From: Albidovulum inexpectatum
Lineage (GTDB): Bacteria; Pseudomonadota; Alphaproteobacteria; Rhodobacterales; Rhodobacteraceae
Assembly: GCF_002927635.1 (NCBI RefSeq)
Contig: NZ_PRDS01000001.1
Span: forward strand, 434,001 to 498,000
Direction: 5' to 3'
Length of the DNA stretch: 64,000 nucleotides
Within the stretch, counting starts at the first letter, position 1, and the number at the start of each line of letters is the position of its first letter. Below, piece by piece: positions 1-10,437 of this stretch. Under the pieces are notes generated by a model. It saw only the letters and a list, made by a program, of their open reading frames with translations. It was not told the DNA's origin and ran no database searches. The translations under genes were made by a program, and so were the position numbers.

Positions 1-761
1 AGGTTCAGGCCGCACGGCAGCAACATATGCGTCGAGCTGGCATAGCAATAGGGCCAGCGCCAGCGAACCAGAGGTATCTTGTTCAGCGATGGGGCCTGTT
101 CCGGCCGATCCGGGAACATCACGCGCGCCCGCGGCCCGCCCTGGATCCACAGGTTCCGGTAAAGCGGATTGACAGAGATCATGTAATTGCCGCCATCGAA
201 CCAGCAGGCCGTCCTGAACGGATCCTCGCCCGGCTGGTACGCGACATCTCCCAGGGGGCGGTCGGGATACATGTCCAGCAGCATGGCCGGATAGGCGCGC
301 AGCCGGCAATCGTCCAGCCAGTCGGTCAGCGCACGCAGCGGGCGCGTGTCACAGAAGGGGTAGACCAAGAACTCGTCCGCATCGACGGTCAGAACCCAAT
401 GGCCCGTGGCGTGGCGCATCAGGATCCAGTTCAGCCAGTCCATGCCGAAGCGCGCCTCGCGATAGCTGGACCGGGTCTGCCACAGCGACACGTCGTCCTG
501 CCGCGCCAGAAGCTCGACCGAGCCATCATCCGAGCCGTTGTCGACCACCAGGAAATGCGCGACCCCCAGCTTGCGATAATAGTCCAGGAACCATGGCAGG
601 ATCCGCGCTTCATTGCGCAAAGTCGTCGCCAGCAGAATGTCGCCGGGGCGGATGCGTCCGGTCCGATCGGCAAGCGGGGTCAGGTCGCGGCGCCTGCGGA
701 ACGCGCGCCAGCGCAGACGCTTGCGCCTCAGCCGCAATCGGTATCGATCCCAGATGCCCAA
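1..761 (-). CDS. glycosyltransferase family 2 protein (3' end beyond window)
   Basis: Predicted inverting glycosyltransferase of the GT-A fold acting on a surface polysaccharide or glycolipid; the acceptor cannot be told. After a very basic N-terminus the chain shows the nucleotide-sugar half-domain: TTLRNEARILPWFLDYY, then FLVVDNGSDDGS, and about 45 residues later the metal-binding DxD-like motif DADEF. It runs leftward off the window, so the C-terminus is missing. I chose TTG at 761-759: an in-frame stop (771-773) lies just upstream, and AAGGAG is spaced 4 nt from the TTG. No in-frame ATG occurs until well inside the domain. It is last in the leftward run with galE, galU, kdsB and cysQ, separated from galE by 112 bp. 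The family call is firm; the role is inferred from context. Confidence 0.82.
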   Translation of the reverse strand, partial: MGIWDRYRLRLRRKRLRWRAFRRRRDLTPLADRTGRIRPGDILLATTLRNEARILPWFLDYYRKLGVAHFLVVDNGSDDGSVELLARQDDVSLWQTRSSYREARFGMDWLNWILMRHATGHWVLTVDADEFLVYPFCDTRPLRALTDWLDDCRLRAYPAMLLDMYPDRPLGDVAYQPGEDPFRTACWFDGGNYMISVNPLYRNLWIQGGPRARVMFPDRPEQAPSLNKIPLVRWRWPYCYASSTHMLLPCGLN

Positions 762-873
762 GATGCTCCTTCACCGCGGCGGAACGGGCCAGCCGACCCG
801 CCGGTTCACTATCGCGTTCCTCTTCCCCAAGGCACAATATGCCCTGCGGCTGCCGTGGTAAACACTTGGAAAT

Positions 874-1860
874 TCAGGCGCTGTAGCCCGGTCCTTGATG
901 CCAGCGCCACGCATCCTCGATCATCGCGGCCAGATTGGACCGCGCCGGCTTCCAGCCCAGCTCGCGCGCCGCGCGCTCGGAGCCGCAGACAAGGCTGACG
1001 GCGTCGCCTGCCCGGCGCGGCCCGTATGTCACCGGAACGTCTCGGCCCGTGACCAGCTTGGCCTGTTCGATCACCTCGCGCACGGTGAAGCCCTGGCCCG
1101 TACCCAGGCAGAACACGCGGCTGCCGCGCCCCTCGCGCAGCCAGCCGAGCCCGGCGACATGGGCATCGATCAGGTCGGACACGTGGACATAGTCGCGCAC
1201 GCAGGTTCCGTCGCGCGTCGGGTAATCGGTGCCAAAGACCGTCAGGGCGGGTCGGCGTCCGTCGATCGCATCCAGGATCAACGGGATCAGGTGCGTTTCG
1301 GGACGGTGGAATTCGCCGATCTCGGCCTCGAGATCGGCGCCGGCCACGTTGAAATAGCGGAAGATCACGCTGTTGAGGCCATGGGATGCGCCGAAATCGC
1401 CCAACATCTGTTCGATGGCCAGCTTCGACTTGCCATAGGCATTGAGCGGCCGCTGGACCGAATCCTCGTCGAGCAGCACGCCATCCTGATCGCCATAGGT
1501 CGCACAGGTCGAGGAAAAGACGAAGTCGCGGCACTCGGCCGCCAGCGCGGCCTCGATCAGGTTCAGTGCGCCGGTCACGTTCTGGCGCCAATAGGTCGCG
1601 GGGTCACGCATCGCGTCGCCGACAAGGCTGAGCGCTGCAAAATGCATCACCGCAACCGGTTTCCAGCGGGCAAAGACCTGGTCCAGACGGGCGCGGTCCA
1701 TCAGATCGCCCTCTTCCAGCGGCCCGAAGCGCACGGCATCACGCCATCCGGTCGAGAGATTGTCGAAGGTCACGGGCACGTACCCGGCCCGCGCCAGCGC
1801 CTTGCAGGCATGCGAGCCGATATAACCCGCGCCACCGGTAACCAGGACATGATCAACCAT
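874..1860 (-). CDS. galE: UDP-glucose 4-epimerase GalE
   Basis: Interconverts UDP-glucose and UDP-galactose with bound NAD+, supplying galactosyl donors for exopolysaccharide, capsule or LPS. The 328-residue length is normal for the family. Visible: NAD-binding GGAGYIGS at 9-16, the SST segment at 116-118, catalytic Tyr142 and Lys146 in YGKSK, and the RYFNVAGAD segment near 168-176, all characteristic of extended short-chain dehydrogenases of the GalE type. The start is ATG, 6 bp downstream of the galU stop, so galU-galE are almost certainly co-transcribed. This fits the pathway: GalU makes the UDP-glucose that GalE epimerises. Confidence 0.95.
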   Translation of the reverse strand: MVDHVLVTGGAGYIGSHACKALARAGYVPVTFDNLSTGWRDAVRFGPLEEGDLMDRARLDQVFARWKPVAVMHFAALSLVGDAMRDPATYWRQNVTGALNLIEAALAAECRDFVFSSTCATYGDQDGVLLDEDSVQRPLNAYGKSKLAIEQMLGDFGASHGLNSVIFRYFNVAGADLEAEIGEFHRPETHLIPLILDAIDGRRPALTVFGTDYPTRDGTCVRDYVHVSDLIDAHVAGLGWLREGRGSRVFCLGTGQGFTVREVIEQAKLVTGRDVPVTYGPRRAGDAVSLVCGSERAARELGWKPARSNLAAMIEDAWRWHQGPGYSA

Positions 1861-1866
1861 CGGACT

Positions 1867-2760
1867 CTACTCTGCGGCGTTGCGCATCGAGGTAATGCCG
1901 ACGAGGAAGCTCATCAGCTCGTCCCGCAGCTCGGGCCGGGCCAGTCCGAAGGCCACGGTCGCCTGCAGGAAGCCGGCCTTGGAGCCGCAATCGAACCGCT
2001 GACCGTCGAATCGCAGGCCAAAGACCTTTCCGCCGCGGCGGATCTCCTCGGAAATCGCGTCGGTCAGCTGGATCTCGCCGCCCGCGCCGCTCTTGATGCG
2101 GTTCAGGTGCTGCAGCACCCTGGGTGTCAGGATATAGCGTCCGATCACGGCGAGGTTCGATGGCGCATCTTCGACGGCGGGCTTTTCCACCATGCCCTTG
2201 ACCGAAACCAGCGTGCCCGAGTCGCTCTCGACATCCAGGATGCCATAGGACGGGCTCTTTTCCGGCGGGACCTCCATCGCGGCCACCATGCAACCGCCGG
2301 TCTCGCCATGCGCCTCGACCATCTGTTGCAGGCAGGGCTTTTCGGCCGCGATCACATCGTCGGGCAGGATCACGGCAAAGGGCTCGTTCCCGATCAGGCG
2401 CCGCGCGCACCACACCGCATGGCCAAGGCCCAGCGCCTTGTGCTGCCGGATATAGGCAATCGCCCCCGATTCCATGTTCGTCGTGCGCAGGACATCCAGA
2501 AGGTCCTGCTTGCCGTTGCGCTTGAGATGCGCCTCGAGTTCGTTGGCGTGATCGAAATAATCTTCAAGCGCGCTCTTTCCGCGCGAGGTCACGAAGATGA
2601 ATTCCCGGATGCCGGCCGCGCGCGCCTCGTCGATGGCGTACTGGATCAGCGGGCGATCGACCAGGGTCATGATCTCCTTCGGGATCGACTTGGTCGCGGG
2701 CAGGAACCGCGTTCCCAGACCCGCGACGGGAAAGACCGCCTTGGTGACCTTGCGTTTCAT
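1867..2760 (-). CDS. galU: UTP--glucose-1-phosphate uridylyltransferase GalU
   Basis: Makes UDP-glucose from UTP and glucose-1-phosphate in the cytoplasm, the entry point for glucosyl and galactosyl donors. The 297-residue product begins with the nucleotidyltransferase signature: Gly14-Leu-Gly-Thr-Arg-Phe, then PATKSIPKE at 21-29. Further family motifs are LVDRPLIQYAIDEA and VEKPAVEDAPSN. Length and motifs match bacterial GalU rather than RfbA or GlmU. It lies directly upstream of galE (6 bp gap). About 165 bp without a gene separate it from kdsB upstream, room for its own promoter, although I could not pick a convincing one. Confidence 0.95.
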   Translation of the reverse strand: MKRKVTKAVFPVAGLGTRFLPATKSIPKEIMTLVDRPLIQYAIDEARAAGIREFIFVTSRGKSALEDYFDHANELEAHLKRNGKQDLLDVLRTTNMESGAIAYIRQHKALGLGHAVWCARRLIGNEPFAVILPDDVIAAEKPCLQQMVEAHGETGGCMVAAMEVPPEKSPSYGILDVESDSGTLVSVKGMVEKPAVEDAPSNLAVIGRYILTPRVLQHLNRIKSGAGGEIQLTDAISEEIRRGGKVFGLRFDGQRFDCGSKAGFLQATVAFGLARPELRDELMSFLVGITSMRNAAE

Positions 2761-2925
2761 CGACTTGCAATCCTTTACTCGAATACGTCAACTGGCCGCT
2801 TCCAACCGGCCCATCGGAATTTGAACCTCACATCCGCCCGAAAGCAGGCCGGACAAGTATCGCGACACAGCATAGACCGCCAAATGGGCGAAATGGAGTC
2901 GCAAATCCACCGGCCGGTTCATCCC

Positions 2926-3726
2926 CTATTCAAGCCCCATCTCGGCCAGCATGGATTCGATCCGGGGGACGTCTTCGGGGTTGTTCAGCTCCCAGAAGAC
3001 GCGGCCGCGGGACTCGACCTCGACACACAGCACATGGCGGCCCTGCTCGAGGAAACGCAACTGCTCCAGCCCCTCGAGCTCCTCCAGCGGCCCGACGGGC
3101 CACGATGGATACGCTGCCAGCGCGTCCGGCCGATAGGCATAGACGCCGACATGGTGGAAGACCGGCGTCGGCGCGTCGTCCGCATAGGTCCGGCCGGTGA
3201 AGGGAATGACTTCCTTCGAGAAATACAACGCCCGCCCGCCGGCGCCAAACACCGCGGTCGTGCCACCGACACGGCCCGCGCGCCGGTCCTCGAGAAAGCC
3301 GTTCAGCGCGCGCCCGTCGCAGCGCAGGACCGGCGTTGCCAGTTCGGCCTGCGGATTGGCGCGCAATCCAGCGATCAGATCCTCGACGAACCAGTGCGGG
3401 GTCAGCGGCGCATCCCCCTGCAGGTTGACGACGATATCGTAACCGCCGCCCAGCGTCGCATGGGCCTCGGCACAGCGTTCGGTTCCGTTCCGGCAATCCG
3501 GGCTGGTCATGACGACCTCGCCGCCAAATGCCGCGACATGGTCGCGGATCCGCGCGTCATCGGTGGCCACGACGACCCGATCCACACCGGACACCGCGCG
3601 GGCGGCCTCCCAGCTGCGCCGGATCAGGCTGCGCGCCTCGCCCCCGGCGCCACGCAGTTCGACAAGCGGCTTGCCTGGATAGCGGCTGGACGCATGGCGC
3701 GCGGGGATGACGATGAGAACACTCAT
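2926..3726 (-). CDS. kdsB: CMP-Kdo synthetase family cytidylyltransferase (KdsB/KpsU-like)
   Basis: Predicted to activate 3-deoxy-manno-octulosonate (or a related ulosonic acid) with CTP for lipopolysaccharide or capsule. The N-terminal nucleotide-binding motif IPARHASSRYPGKPL sits at 7-21, with VVVATDD near 51-57. The metal-binding loop reads NLQGDAPL at 101-108; canonical KdsB has QGDEP, so the glutamate is alanine here. Start: ATG at 3726 overlaps the cysQ stop as TGATG, suggesting translational coupling; GTG at 3729 is possible but less likely. At 266 residues it has KdsB size. The altered loop leaves the exact sugar specificity open. Confidence 0.82.
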   Translation of the reverse strand: MSVLIVIPARHASSRYPGKPLVELRGAGGEARSLIRRSWEAARAVSGVDRVVVATDDARIRDHVAAFGGEVVMTSPDCRNGTERCAEAHATLGGGYDIVVNLQGDAPLTPHWFVEDLIAGLRANPQAELATPVLRCDGRALNGFLEDRRAGRVGGTTAVFGAGGRALYFSKEVIPFTGRTYADDAPTPVFHHVGVYAYRPDALAAYPSWPVGPLEELEGLEQLRFLEQGRHVLCVEVESRGRVFWELNNPEDVPRIESMLAEMGLE

Positions 3727-4520
3727 CACTTCACCAGCAGGACGCCCGGCGCATAGGCAATGAAGAACGGGTTCTCGAAACCCGGCTTGCCATAGGTCAG
3801 CGGCGTGTGGTCATCAAAGCGAACGACCTCGCCGCCCGCGCCGCGCAGCACCGCATCGCCAGCGGCCGTATCCCATTCCATCGTCCGGCCGAGCCGCGGA
3901 TAAAGATCCGCCTCGCCCGTGGCGACCAGGCAGAATTTCAGGCTCGAGCCCGCGCTCTTCATGTCCTTGACGGCATAACGCGCGATATAATCGTCCGTCG
4001 CCTGGTCGCGGTGCGACTTGGATGCCACCACCATCAGCGCGCGGTTGTCGGGGACCGACACGGAAATCGGCACCTGTTCGCCAGGGGTATCCAGATCGAA
4101 CGGGCCCCTTTCTTCCACCGACCGACCGTCGGGCAGTGTATAGAACAGCCGCCCCTTGGCAGGCGCATAGACCACGCCGCGAACAGGCAGGCAGTTTTCG
4201 ACATAGGCGATATTGACCGTGAAGTCGCCTCGGCGCTGGACGAATTCCTTGGTACCATCCAGAGGATCGACGATCAGGAAGGTCGAGACATCCTGGTCAT
4301 GACTTTCGGCCTGTTCCTCTGTCACCAGCGGAAGCGAGGGGAAGGCCTCGGAAAGTCCCTCGGAAATCAGCGCATCGGCAGCCTCGTCGGCTTCGGTCAC
4401 GGGGCTGGCGTCGGCCTTGGCGCGCACCTCGAAATCGGGTGAGTCGTAGATCTGCATGATCCGCTCGCCCGCCTGCAGGGCAAGGCGGCGCATCACATGA
4501 AACAGGCGATCGTGGTCCAA
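3726..4520 (-). CDS. cysQ: 3'(2'),5'-bisphosphate nucleotidase CysQ
   Basis: Member of the Mg-dependent, Li-sensitive phosphatase superfamily, expected to hydrolyse 3'-phosphoadenosine 5'-phosphate left over from sulfate activation or sulfation. The metal and substrate motifs are complete: EE at 68-69, DPLDGTKEF at 85-93 (the KEF form is typical of CysQ, against TNF in inositol phosphatases), and EWDTAAGDAV at 215-224. The length of 264 fits. Its stop overlaps the start of the KdsB-like gene. CysQ next to polysaccharide genes may relate to PAPS-dependent sulfation or simply to operon sharing. A paralogue with the TNF motif (suhB) lies at 25.2 kb. Confidence 0.93.
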   Translation of the reverse strand: MDHDRLFHVMRRLALQAGERIMQIYDSPDFEVRAKADASPVTEADEAADALISEGLSEAFPSLPLVTEEQAESHDQDVSTFLIVDPLDGTKEFVQRRGDFTVNIAYVENCLPVRGVVYAPAKGRLFYTLPDGRSVEERGPFDLDTPGEQVPISVSVPDNRALMVVASKSHRDQATDDYIARYAVKDMKSAGSSLKFCLVATGEADLYPRLGRTMEWDTAAGDAVLRGAGGEVVRFDDHTPLTYGKPGFENPFFIAYAPGVLLVK

Positions 4521-4656
4521 AATTGCTGCTCCCCGGACTGCGATTGATCGGTCAGGACGACAACCTTATGATGCGACGGCAAGGAAACGGCAAGCTTTGC
4601 CGTTCATGATTGGCCAACCGGCGCCAGAACAGCCGGAAATGGAGCGACGGGAAGGC

Positions 4657-5478
4657 ATGTTCTCGACCGAAACCCCCAGATCGCGCGGCGCGGCAGCGTG
4701 GCAGATCGCCGAACTGATTTACCACAACACCGTGCGAACGATACGCAAGGGGCATCGCCACGCGCTGATGGCGCTGGCGATGACGGTGCTGCAGACGCTG
4801 ATCATGCTGGCCGCCTTTTACCTGATGTTCAGCCTGTTCGGCATGCGCAGCATGGCGCTGCGGGGCGATTTCATCGTCTATCTGCTGTCGGGCATCTTCG
4901 TGTTCATGATCAACATCAAGACGGTCGGCGCGGTTGCCGGCGCCGAGGGACCGACATCGGCGATGATGCTGCATGCGCCGATGAACACGGCGATCGCGAT
5001 CTTCTCGGCGGCGCTTGCCTCGCTCTATACCCAGATCCTGTCGGTCATCCTGATCCTGCTGGCCTATGATCTGGCCTTCGGGCGCGTGGATATCGACGAT
5101 CCGATCGGCACGCTGGGGGTGATGATCCTGGCCTGGGCCAACGGTGTCGCCGTGGGGATGGTCCTGCTGGCGCTGAAGCCGTGGTTTCCCAACCTCACGA
5201 GCATTCTGAGTACCGTGTACAAGCGGATGAACATGTTCTTTTCGGGCAAGATGTTCGTGGCCAACCAGCTTGGCTTCACGATGTTCTACATGTTCGCGTG
5301 GAACCCGCTGTTTCACATCATCGACCAGGCACGTGGATACGCGTTTCTCAACTACACACCGATGAAGACATCCCTGTCCTATCCGATCTGGGTCAGCTTC
5401 ACGCTGTTCACGATCGGCCTGCTGGGCGAATGGTACACGCGGCAACACGCCTCGGTCAGCTGGGGCAAGGCGCGCTGA
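4657..5478 (+). CDS. ABC-2 type polysaccharide export permease (KpsM-like)
   Basis: Integral membrane permease of the ABC-2 class that exports capsular or O-antigen-like polysaccharide. The 273-residue product has a short cytoplasmic N-terminus with ELIYHNTVRTIRKGHRHAL, then about six hydrophobic segments, from LAMTVLQTLIMLAAFYL through the C-terminal PIWVSFTLFTIGLLG. The amphipathic NPLFHIIDQARGYAFLNY segment before the last helix is typical of KpsM/Wzm proteins. Start choice: ATG 4657 has GGAG 12 nt upstream and gives a family-typical N-terminus; TTG 4597 and ATG 4606 would extend it. No ATPase gene is adjacent. It diverges from cysQ, so the ATPase and auxiliary export genes must lie elsewhere. 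Confidence 0.83.
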   Translation: MFSTETPRSRGAAAWQIAELIYHNTVRTIRKGHRHALMALAMTVLQTLIMLAAFYLMFSLFGMRSMALRGDFIVYLLSGIFVFMINIKTVGAVAGAEGPTSAMMLHAPMNTAIAIFSAALASLYTQILSVILILLAYDLAFGRVDIDDPIGTLGVMILAWANGVAVGMVLLALKPWFPNLTSILSTVYKRMNMFFSGKMFVANQLGFTMFYMFAWNPLFHIIDQARGYAFLNYTPMKTSLSYPIWVSFTLFTIGLLGEWYTRQHASVSWGKAR

Positions 5479-5501
5479 TCCGCGACCGCCGGGCCCGCAG
5501 C

Positions 5502-6149
5502 CTAATCCACCACCCGCAGCGTCAGGTTGATCCTTCCGCCTTCGCGCAACAGCGCCGATGTGCCGGGCGCGACCCGGTCAATGCCATGGTAGGCCAGCCG
5601 CGCCGCGCCACCAAGGATCAGCACATCGCCCGAACGCAGCCAGAAGCTTTCGGTCCGGTCCCCGCGTTGGGTGCCGCCAATGCGGAACCGCGCATCGTCG
5701 CCCAGGCTGATCGACAGGACGGGCCAGGAAAAGTCGGCCTCGTCCCGGTCCTGGTGCAGGCCCATCCGCGCGTCGGGACCATAGAAATTGACCAGACAGC
5801 AATCCGGGTCGCGTTCGCGACTGACCAGCGCGCGCCAGACGGCCAACACGCTGTCAGGGATGGCTGGCCACGCCCGGCCATCCGGGTGGCGATCGACATA
5901 GCGATACCCGCGCCTGTCGGAATACCAGCCATAACGGCCGGCCGAGGTCATGCGCACCGACATCTCCTTGCCCCAGCGCGTCACGGGCGAAAAGAGCGGC
6001 GCCGCCGCCACGAGCGCGCGCAGATCTTTGACCATGCGCAACTGTTCCTCGTGCGACAGATAGCCGGCGTGCAACTCGGCTCCGCGGATGATGGCCGAAG
6101 GCCTTGGGCGTTCCGGGATCTCCCGGGGCGGGGTCGTCCTGTCTTGCAT
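5502..6149 (-). CDS. alkB: alpha-ketoglutarate-dependent DNA repair dioxygenase AlkB
   Basis: Fe(II)/2-oxoglutarate dioxygenase that oxidatively removes alkyl groups such as 1-methyladenine and 3-methylcytosine from DNA or RNA. The iron triad is visible: His132 and Asp134 in GLHQDRDE and His188 in AYHGIDR. The 2-oxoglutarate-binding arginines lie in RINLTLR (206 and 212). [10 protein letters not shown] and [13 protein letters not shown] are family landmarks. ATG 6149 gives 215 residues, the usual AlkB size; a TTG further upstream (6191) would run into the dnaK promoter. It stands alone, convergent with the permease and divergent from dnaK, with no ada-type regulator in view. Confidence 0.92.
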   Translation of the reverse strand: MQDRTTPPREIPERPRPSAIIRGAELHAGYLSHEEQLRMVKDLRALVAAAPLFSPVTRWGKEMSVRMTSAGRYGWYSDRRGYRYVDRHPDGRAWPAIPDSVLAVWRALVSRERDPDCCLVNFYGPDARMGLHQDRDEADFSWPVLSISLGDDARFRIGGTQRGDRTESFWLRSGDVLILGGAARLAYHGIDRVAPGTSALLREGGRINLTLRVVD

Positions 6150-6178
6150 TATCACTTGCCTTCCGTAGCGCGCCGATG

Positions 6179-6208
6179 CTTGCAGGGCCAATGGGGGCTA
6201 CTTATATA
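6179..6208 (+). promoter_or_regulatory. sigma-32 (RpoH)-type heat-shock promoter for dnaK
   Basis: CTTG (6179-6182) is followed after 18 bp by CTTATATA (6201-6208). This resembles the alphaproteobacterial RpoH pattern of CTTG, 17-18 bp, CYTATnT. It lies about 110 bp upstream of the dnaK ATG and points the right way. The match is by eye. Confidence 0.6.
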
Positions 6209-6319
6209 CCGCACGAACCCGGTCGGGGCAGGTCAAGCCCGGGCCGCAACATTGGGATCGGGGCTGGGGGCCTCATCAGGACCTGGCTCCACATCATCGC
6301 CGAAGGAAAGGTACAAAAA

Positions 6320-8233
<1,914 letters not shown>

Positions 8234-8250
8234 GGCGACCGGAACCAACG

Positions 8251-8281
8251 GGCCGGCCCGACCGGATGGGTCGGGTCGGCC
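8251..8281 (+). promoter_or_regulatory. intercistronic dnaK-dnaJ stem-loop
   Basis: A 13-bp stem with one G-T wobble (arms 8251-8263 and 8269-8281, 5-nt loop) sits in the 72-bp gap between dnaK and dnaJ. No T-run follows, so it looks more like an RNA stability element or partial attenuator than a full terminator. It would help keep DnaK in excess over DnaJ. Confidence 0.55.
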
Positions 8282-8305
8282 TGCGCGTTCCCATGGGGGT
8301 GACGA

Positions 8306-9448
8306 ATGGCGAAACGCGACTATTACGAAGTTCTGGGCGTCTCGCGCGGCGCAACAGCCGAAGAGATCAAGAAGGCCTATCGCAAGAAGGCGAAGGAACT
8401 TCATCCCGATCGCAACCAGGACAATCCGGATGCCGAGGCGCTCTTCAAGGAGGTCAACGAGGCCTATGACGTCCTGAAGGACGAAACCAAGCGGGCTGCC
8501 TATGACCGCTTTGGCCATGCGGCCTTCGAGGGCGGAATGGGGGGCGGCGGCAGTGGCTATGGTCGGCAAGCGCATCACGCCGACTTCGCCTCGGCCTTCT
8601 CGGACGTGTTCGAGGACCTGTTCGGCGACTTCATGGGCGGCGGCGGGTCGCGCAACCGCGCACAACGCGGAAATGACCTGCGATACAATCTGCGCGTGAC
8701 GCTGGAAGAGGCCTATCGCGGCACGCAGAAGGCGATCACGGTGCCCAGTTCCGTGCCGTGCACCGAATGCAACGGAACGGGGGCTGAAGGCGGGGCCGAA
8801 CCGACGACCTGCCCGACCTGTTCGGGCATGGGCAAGGTGCGTGCCAGCCAGGGCTTCTTCACCATCGAACGGACCTGCCCGACCTGTGGCGGGATGGGCC
8901 AGACGATCAAGAATCCCTGTCGCGCCTGCCATGGCACGGGCCGGATCGAACGCCAGCGCCAATTGTCGGTGAACATCCCGCCCGGCGTCGAGACGGGCAC
9001 CCGGATCCGTCTTGCGGGCGAGGGCGAGGCCGGCCTGCGCGGCGGGCCGCCCGGCGATCTCTACATCTTCATCGAGGTCAAGGATCACCCGATCTTCCAG
9101 CGCGACGGGGTGAACCTGTATTGCCGCGTGCCGGTGCCAATGACCACCGCCGCCCTTGGTGGCGAGGTCGAGGTACCGACGATCGACGGGGGACGCGTCA
9201 AGGTGAAGATCCCCGCCGGCACCCAGACCGGGCGCCAGATGCGGCTGCGTGGCAAGGGCATGCCGGCCCTTCGCGGCGGTGGCGTCGGCGACATGTTCAT
9301 CGAAGTCGCGGTCGAGACGCCGGTAAACCTGACCGCGCGTCAGAAGGAATTGCTGCACGAGTTCGAGAAGCTCAGCAAGGACAACAACCCCGAAGGCTCG
9401 TCCTTCTTCTCGAAGGTGCGCAGCTTCTGGGACGGCATGAAGGGCTGA
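8306..9448 (+). CDS. dnaJ: co-chaperone DnaJ (Hsp40)
   Basis: Stimulates the DnaK ATPase and delivers substrates. Class A DnaJ, 380 residues: J-domain at the N-terminus with HPD at 33-35, a Gly/Phe-rich linker around 75-115, and a zinc-binding domain with four CxxCxGxG repeats ([32 protein letters not shown]). C-terminal beta-sandwich substrate domains follow, including [22 protein letters not shown]. The ATG at 8306 follows GGGGGTGACGA. It is the second gene of the heat-shock operon and ends at a strong intrinsic terminator. Confidence 0.98.
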   Translation: MAKRDYYEVLGVSRGATAEEIKKAYRKKAKELHPDRNQDNPDAEALFKEVNEAYDVLKDETKRAAYDRFGHAAFEGGMGGGGSGYGRQAHHADFASAFSDVFEDLFGDFMGGGGSRNRAQRGNDLRYNLRVTLEEAYRGTQKAITVPSSVPCTECNGTGAEGGAEPTTCPTCSGMGKVRASQGFFTIERTCPTCGGMGQTIKNPCRACHGTGRIERQRQLSVNIPPGVETGTRIRLAGEGEAGLRGGPPGDLYIFIEVKDHPIFQRDGVNLYCRVPVPMTTAALGGEVEVPTIDGGRVKVKIPAGTQTGRQMRLRGKGMPALRGGGVGDMFIEVAVETPVNLTARQKELLHEFEKLSKDNNPEGSSFFSKVRSFWDGMKG

Positions 9449-9475
9449 GCGCCCTGATACGGACAGGCGGTTCGG

Positions 9476-9499
9476 GGGGCGCGGTTTCCGCGCCCCTTT
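9476..9499 (+). terminator. intrinsic terminator of the dnaK-dnaJ operon
   Basis: GGGGCGCGG, loop TTT, CCGCGCCCC, then TTTAT: a perfect 9-bp GC stem with a short T-tract, 27 bp after the dnaJ stop. Confidence 0.8.
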
Positions 9500-9554
9500 A
9501 TCGTGCCGGGCCCGACCGGCATGCCCCGGCGCGCGCGTTAATCATTCCTAAACC

Positions 9555-10337
9555 ATGGCGCGGAATTCTGCCGCCATGACCAGAACGCCCGCTTTCCATG
9601 AAGCGCCGATGCCGCTGTTCGACAGCGACGAGGCCGAACTTGCACCGCTGCCCTCGGGCCGCCTGCCGTCCTACATCAAGGACCACCGCCGCCGCCTGCG
9701 CGAACGGTTCATGCGTGGCGGGGCCGAGGCGATGCCGGACTACGAATTGCTGGAACTGGTCCTGTTTCGCGCCATCCCCCGGCAGGACGTCAAGCCGCTG
9801 GCCCGCCGCCTGCTGGATCGCTTTGGCGATTTCAACCGCGTGCTCTCGGCCTCTCCGGCGCGGCTGCGCGAGGTCAAGGGCGTCGGCGAATCGGTCGTGC
9901 AGGAACTGAAGATCGTCGAGGCCGCCGCGCATCGGCTGGCCCGGGCGCGGGTCATCCACCGCCCGGTGCTGTCGTCGTGGGACGCGCTTCTGGATTATTG
10001 CCGCACATCGATGGCGCATCGCGAAATCGAACAGTTCCGCGTGCTCTATCTGGACCGGAAAAACGTTCTGATCGCCGACGAAGAACAGGCCCGCGGCACG
10101 GTCGATCACGTGCCCGTCTATCCGCGCGAGGTCGTCAAGCGCGCGCTGGAACTGAACGCATCGGCGCTGATCCTTGTGCACAATCACCCTTCGGGCGATC
10201 CCACGCCATCCGAGGCCGACATCGCCGTGACCGCCCAGATCCGGCAGGCCGCCGCGATCATGGGGATCGTGCTGCACGACCATCTGGTGATCGGCAAGTC
10301 GCGCGAGGTCAGTTTCCGCAGCGAAGGGTTGCTGTAG
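9555..10337 (+). CDS. radC: RadC family JAB/MPN domain protein
   Basis: RadC carries a helix-hairpin-helix-like N-terminal half (GDFNRVLSASPARLREVKGVGES) and a C-terminal JAB1/MPN metalloprotease-like domain. The JAMM zinc motif is intact: HNHPSGDPTPSEAD begins at residue 209. The historical DNA-repair label is doubtful for the family and the biochemical role is unknown; a nuclease or isopeptidase-like activity is plausible. At 260 residues it is slightly longer than the usual 220-230 because of an N-terminal extension; ATG 9597 would shorten this. It follows the dnaJ terminator and is probably monocistronic. Confidence 0.9.
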   Translation: MARNSAAMTRTPAFHEAPMPLFDSDEAELAPLPSGRLPSYIKDHRRRLRERFMRGGAEAMPDYELLELVLFRAIPRQDVKPLARRLLDRFGDFNRVLSASPARLREVKGVGESVVQELKIVEAAAHRLARARVIHRPVLSSWDALLDYCRTSMAHREIEQFRVLYLDRKNVLIADEEQARGTVDHVPVYPREVVKRALELNASALILVHNHPSGDPTPSEADIAVTAQIRQAAAIMGIVLHDHLVIGKSREVSFRSEGLL

Positions 10338-10437
10338 GACCGCAGGTCGCAGCTTCCCGGGGGCTTGCCCCGTTGCGACCCCCTGCGATCTGTGGCAAGT
10401 GTGGACCAGTCAAGCAACAGATCGATGAGCTCTGCCG

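Noticed and set aside
895-3756. Very long open frame antisense to galE, galU and kdsB
   Set aside because: High-GC codon bias leaves long stop-free antisense frames; the translation has no recognisable domain and is rich in Arg/His/Gln, unlike the clear families on the other strand.
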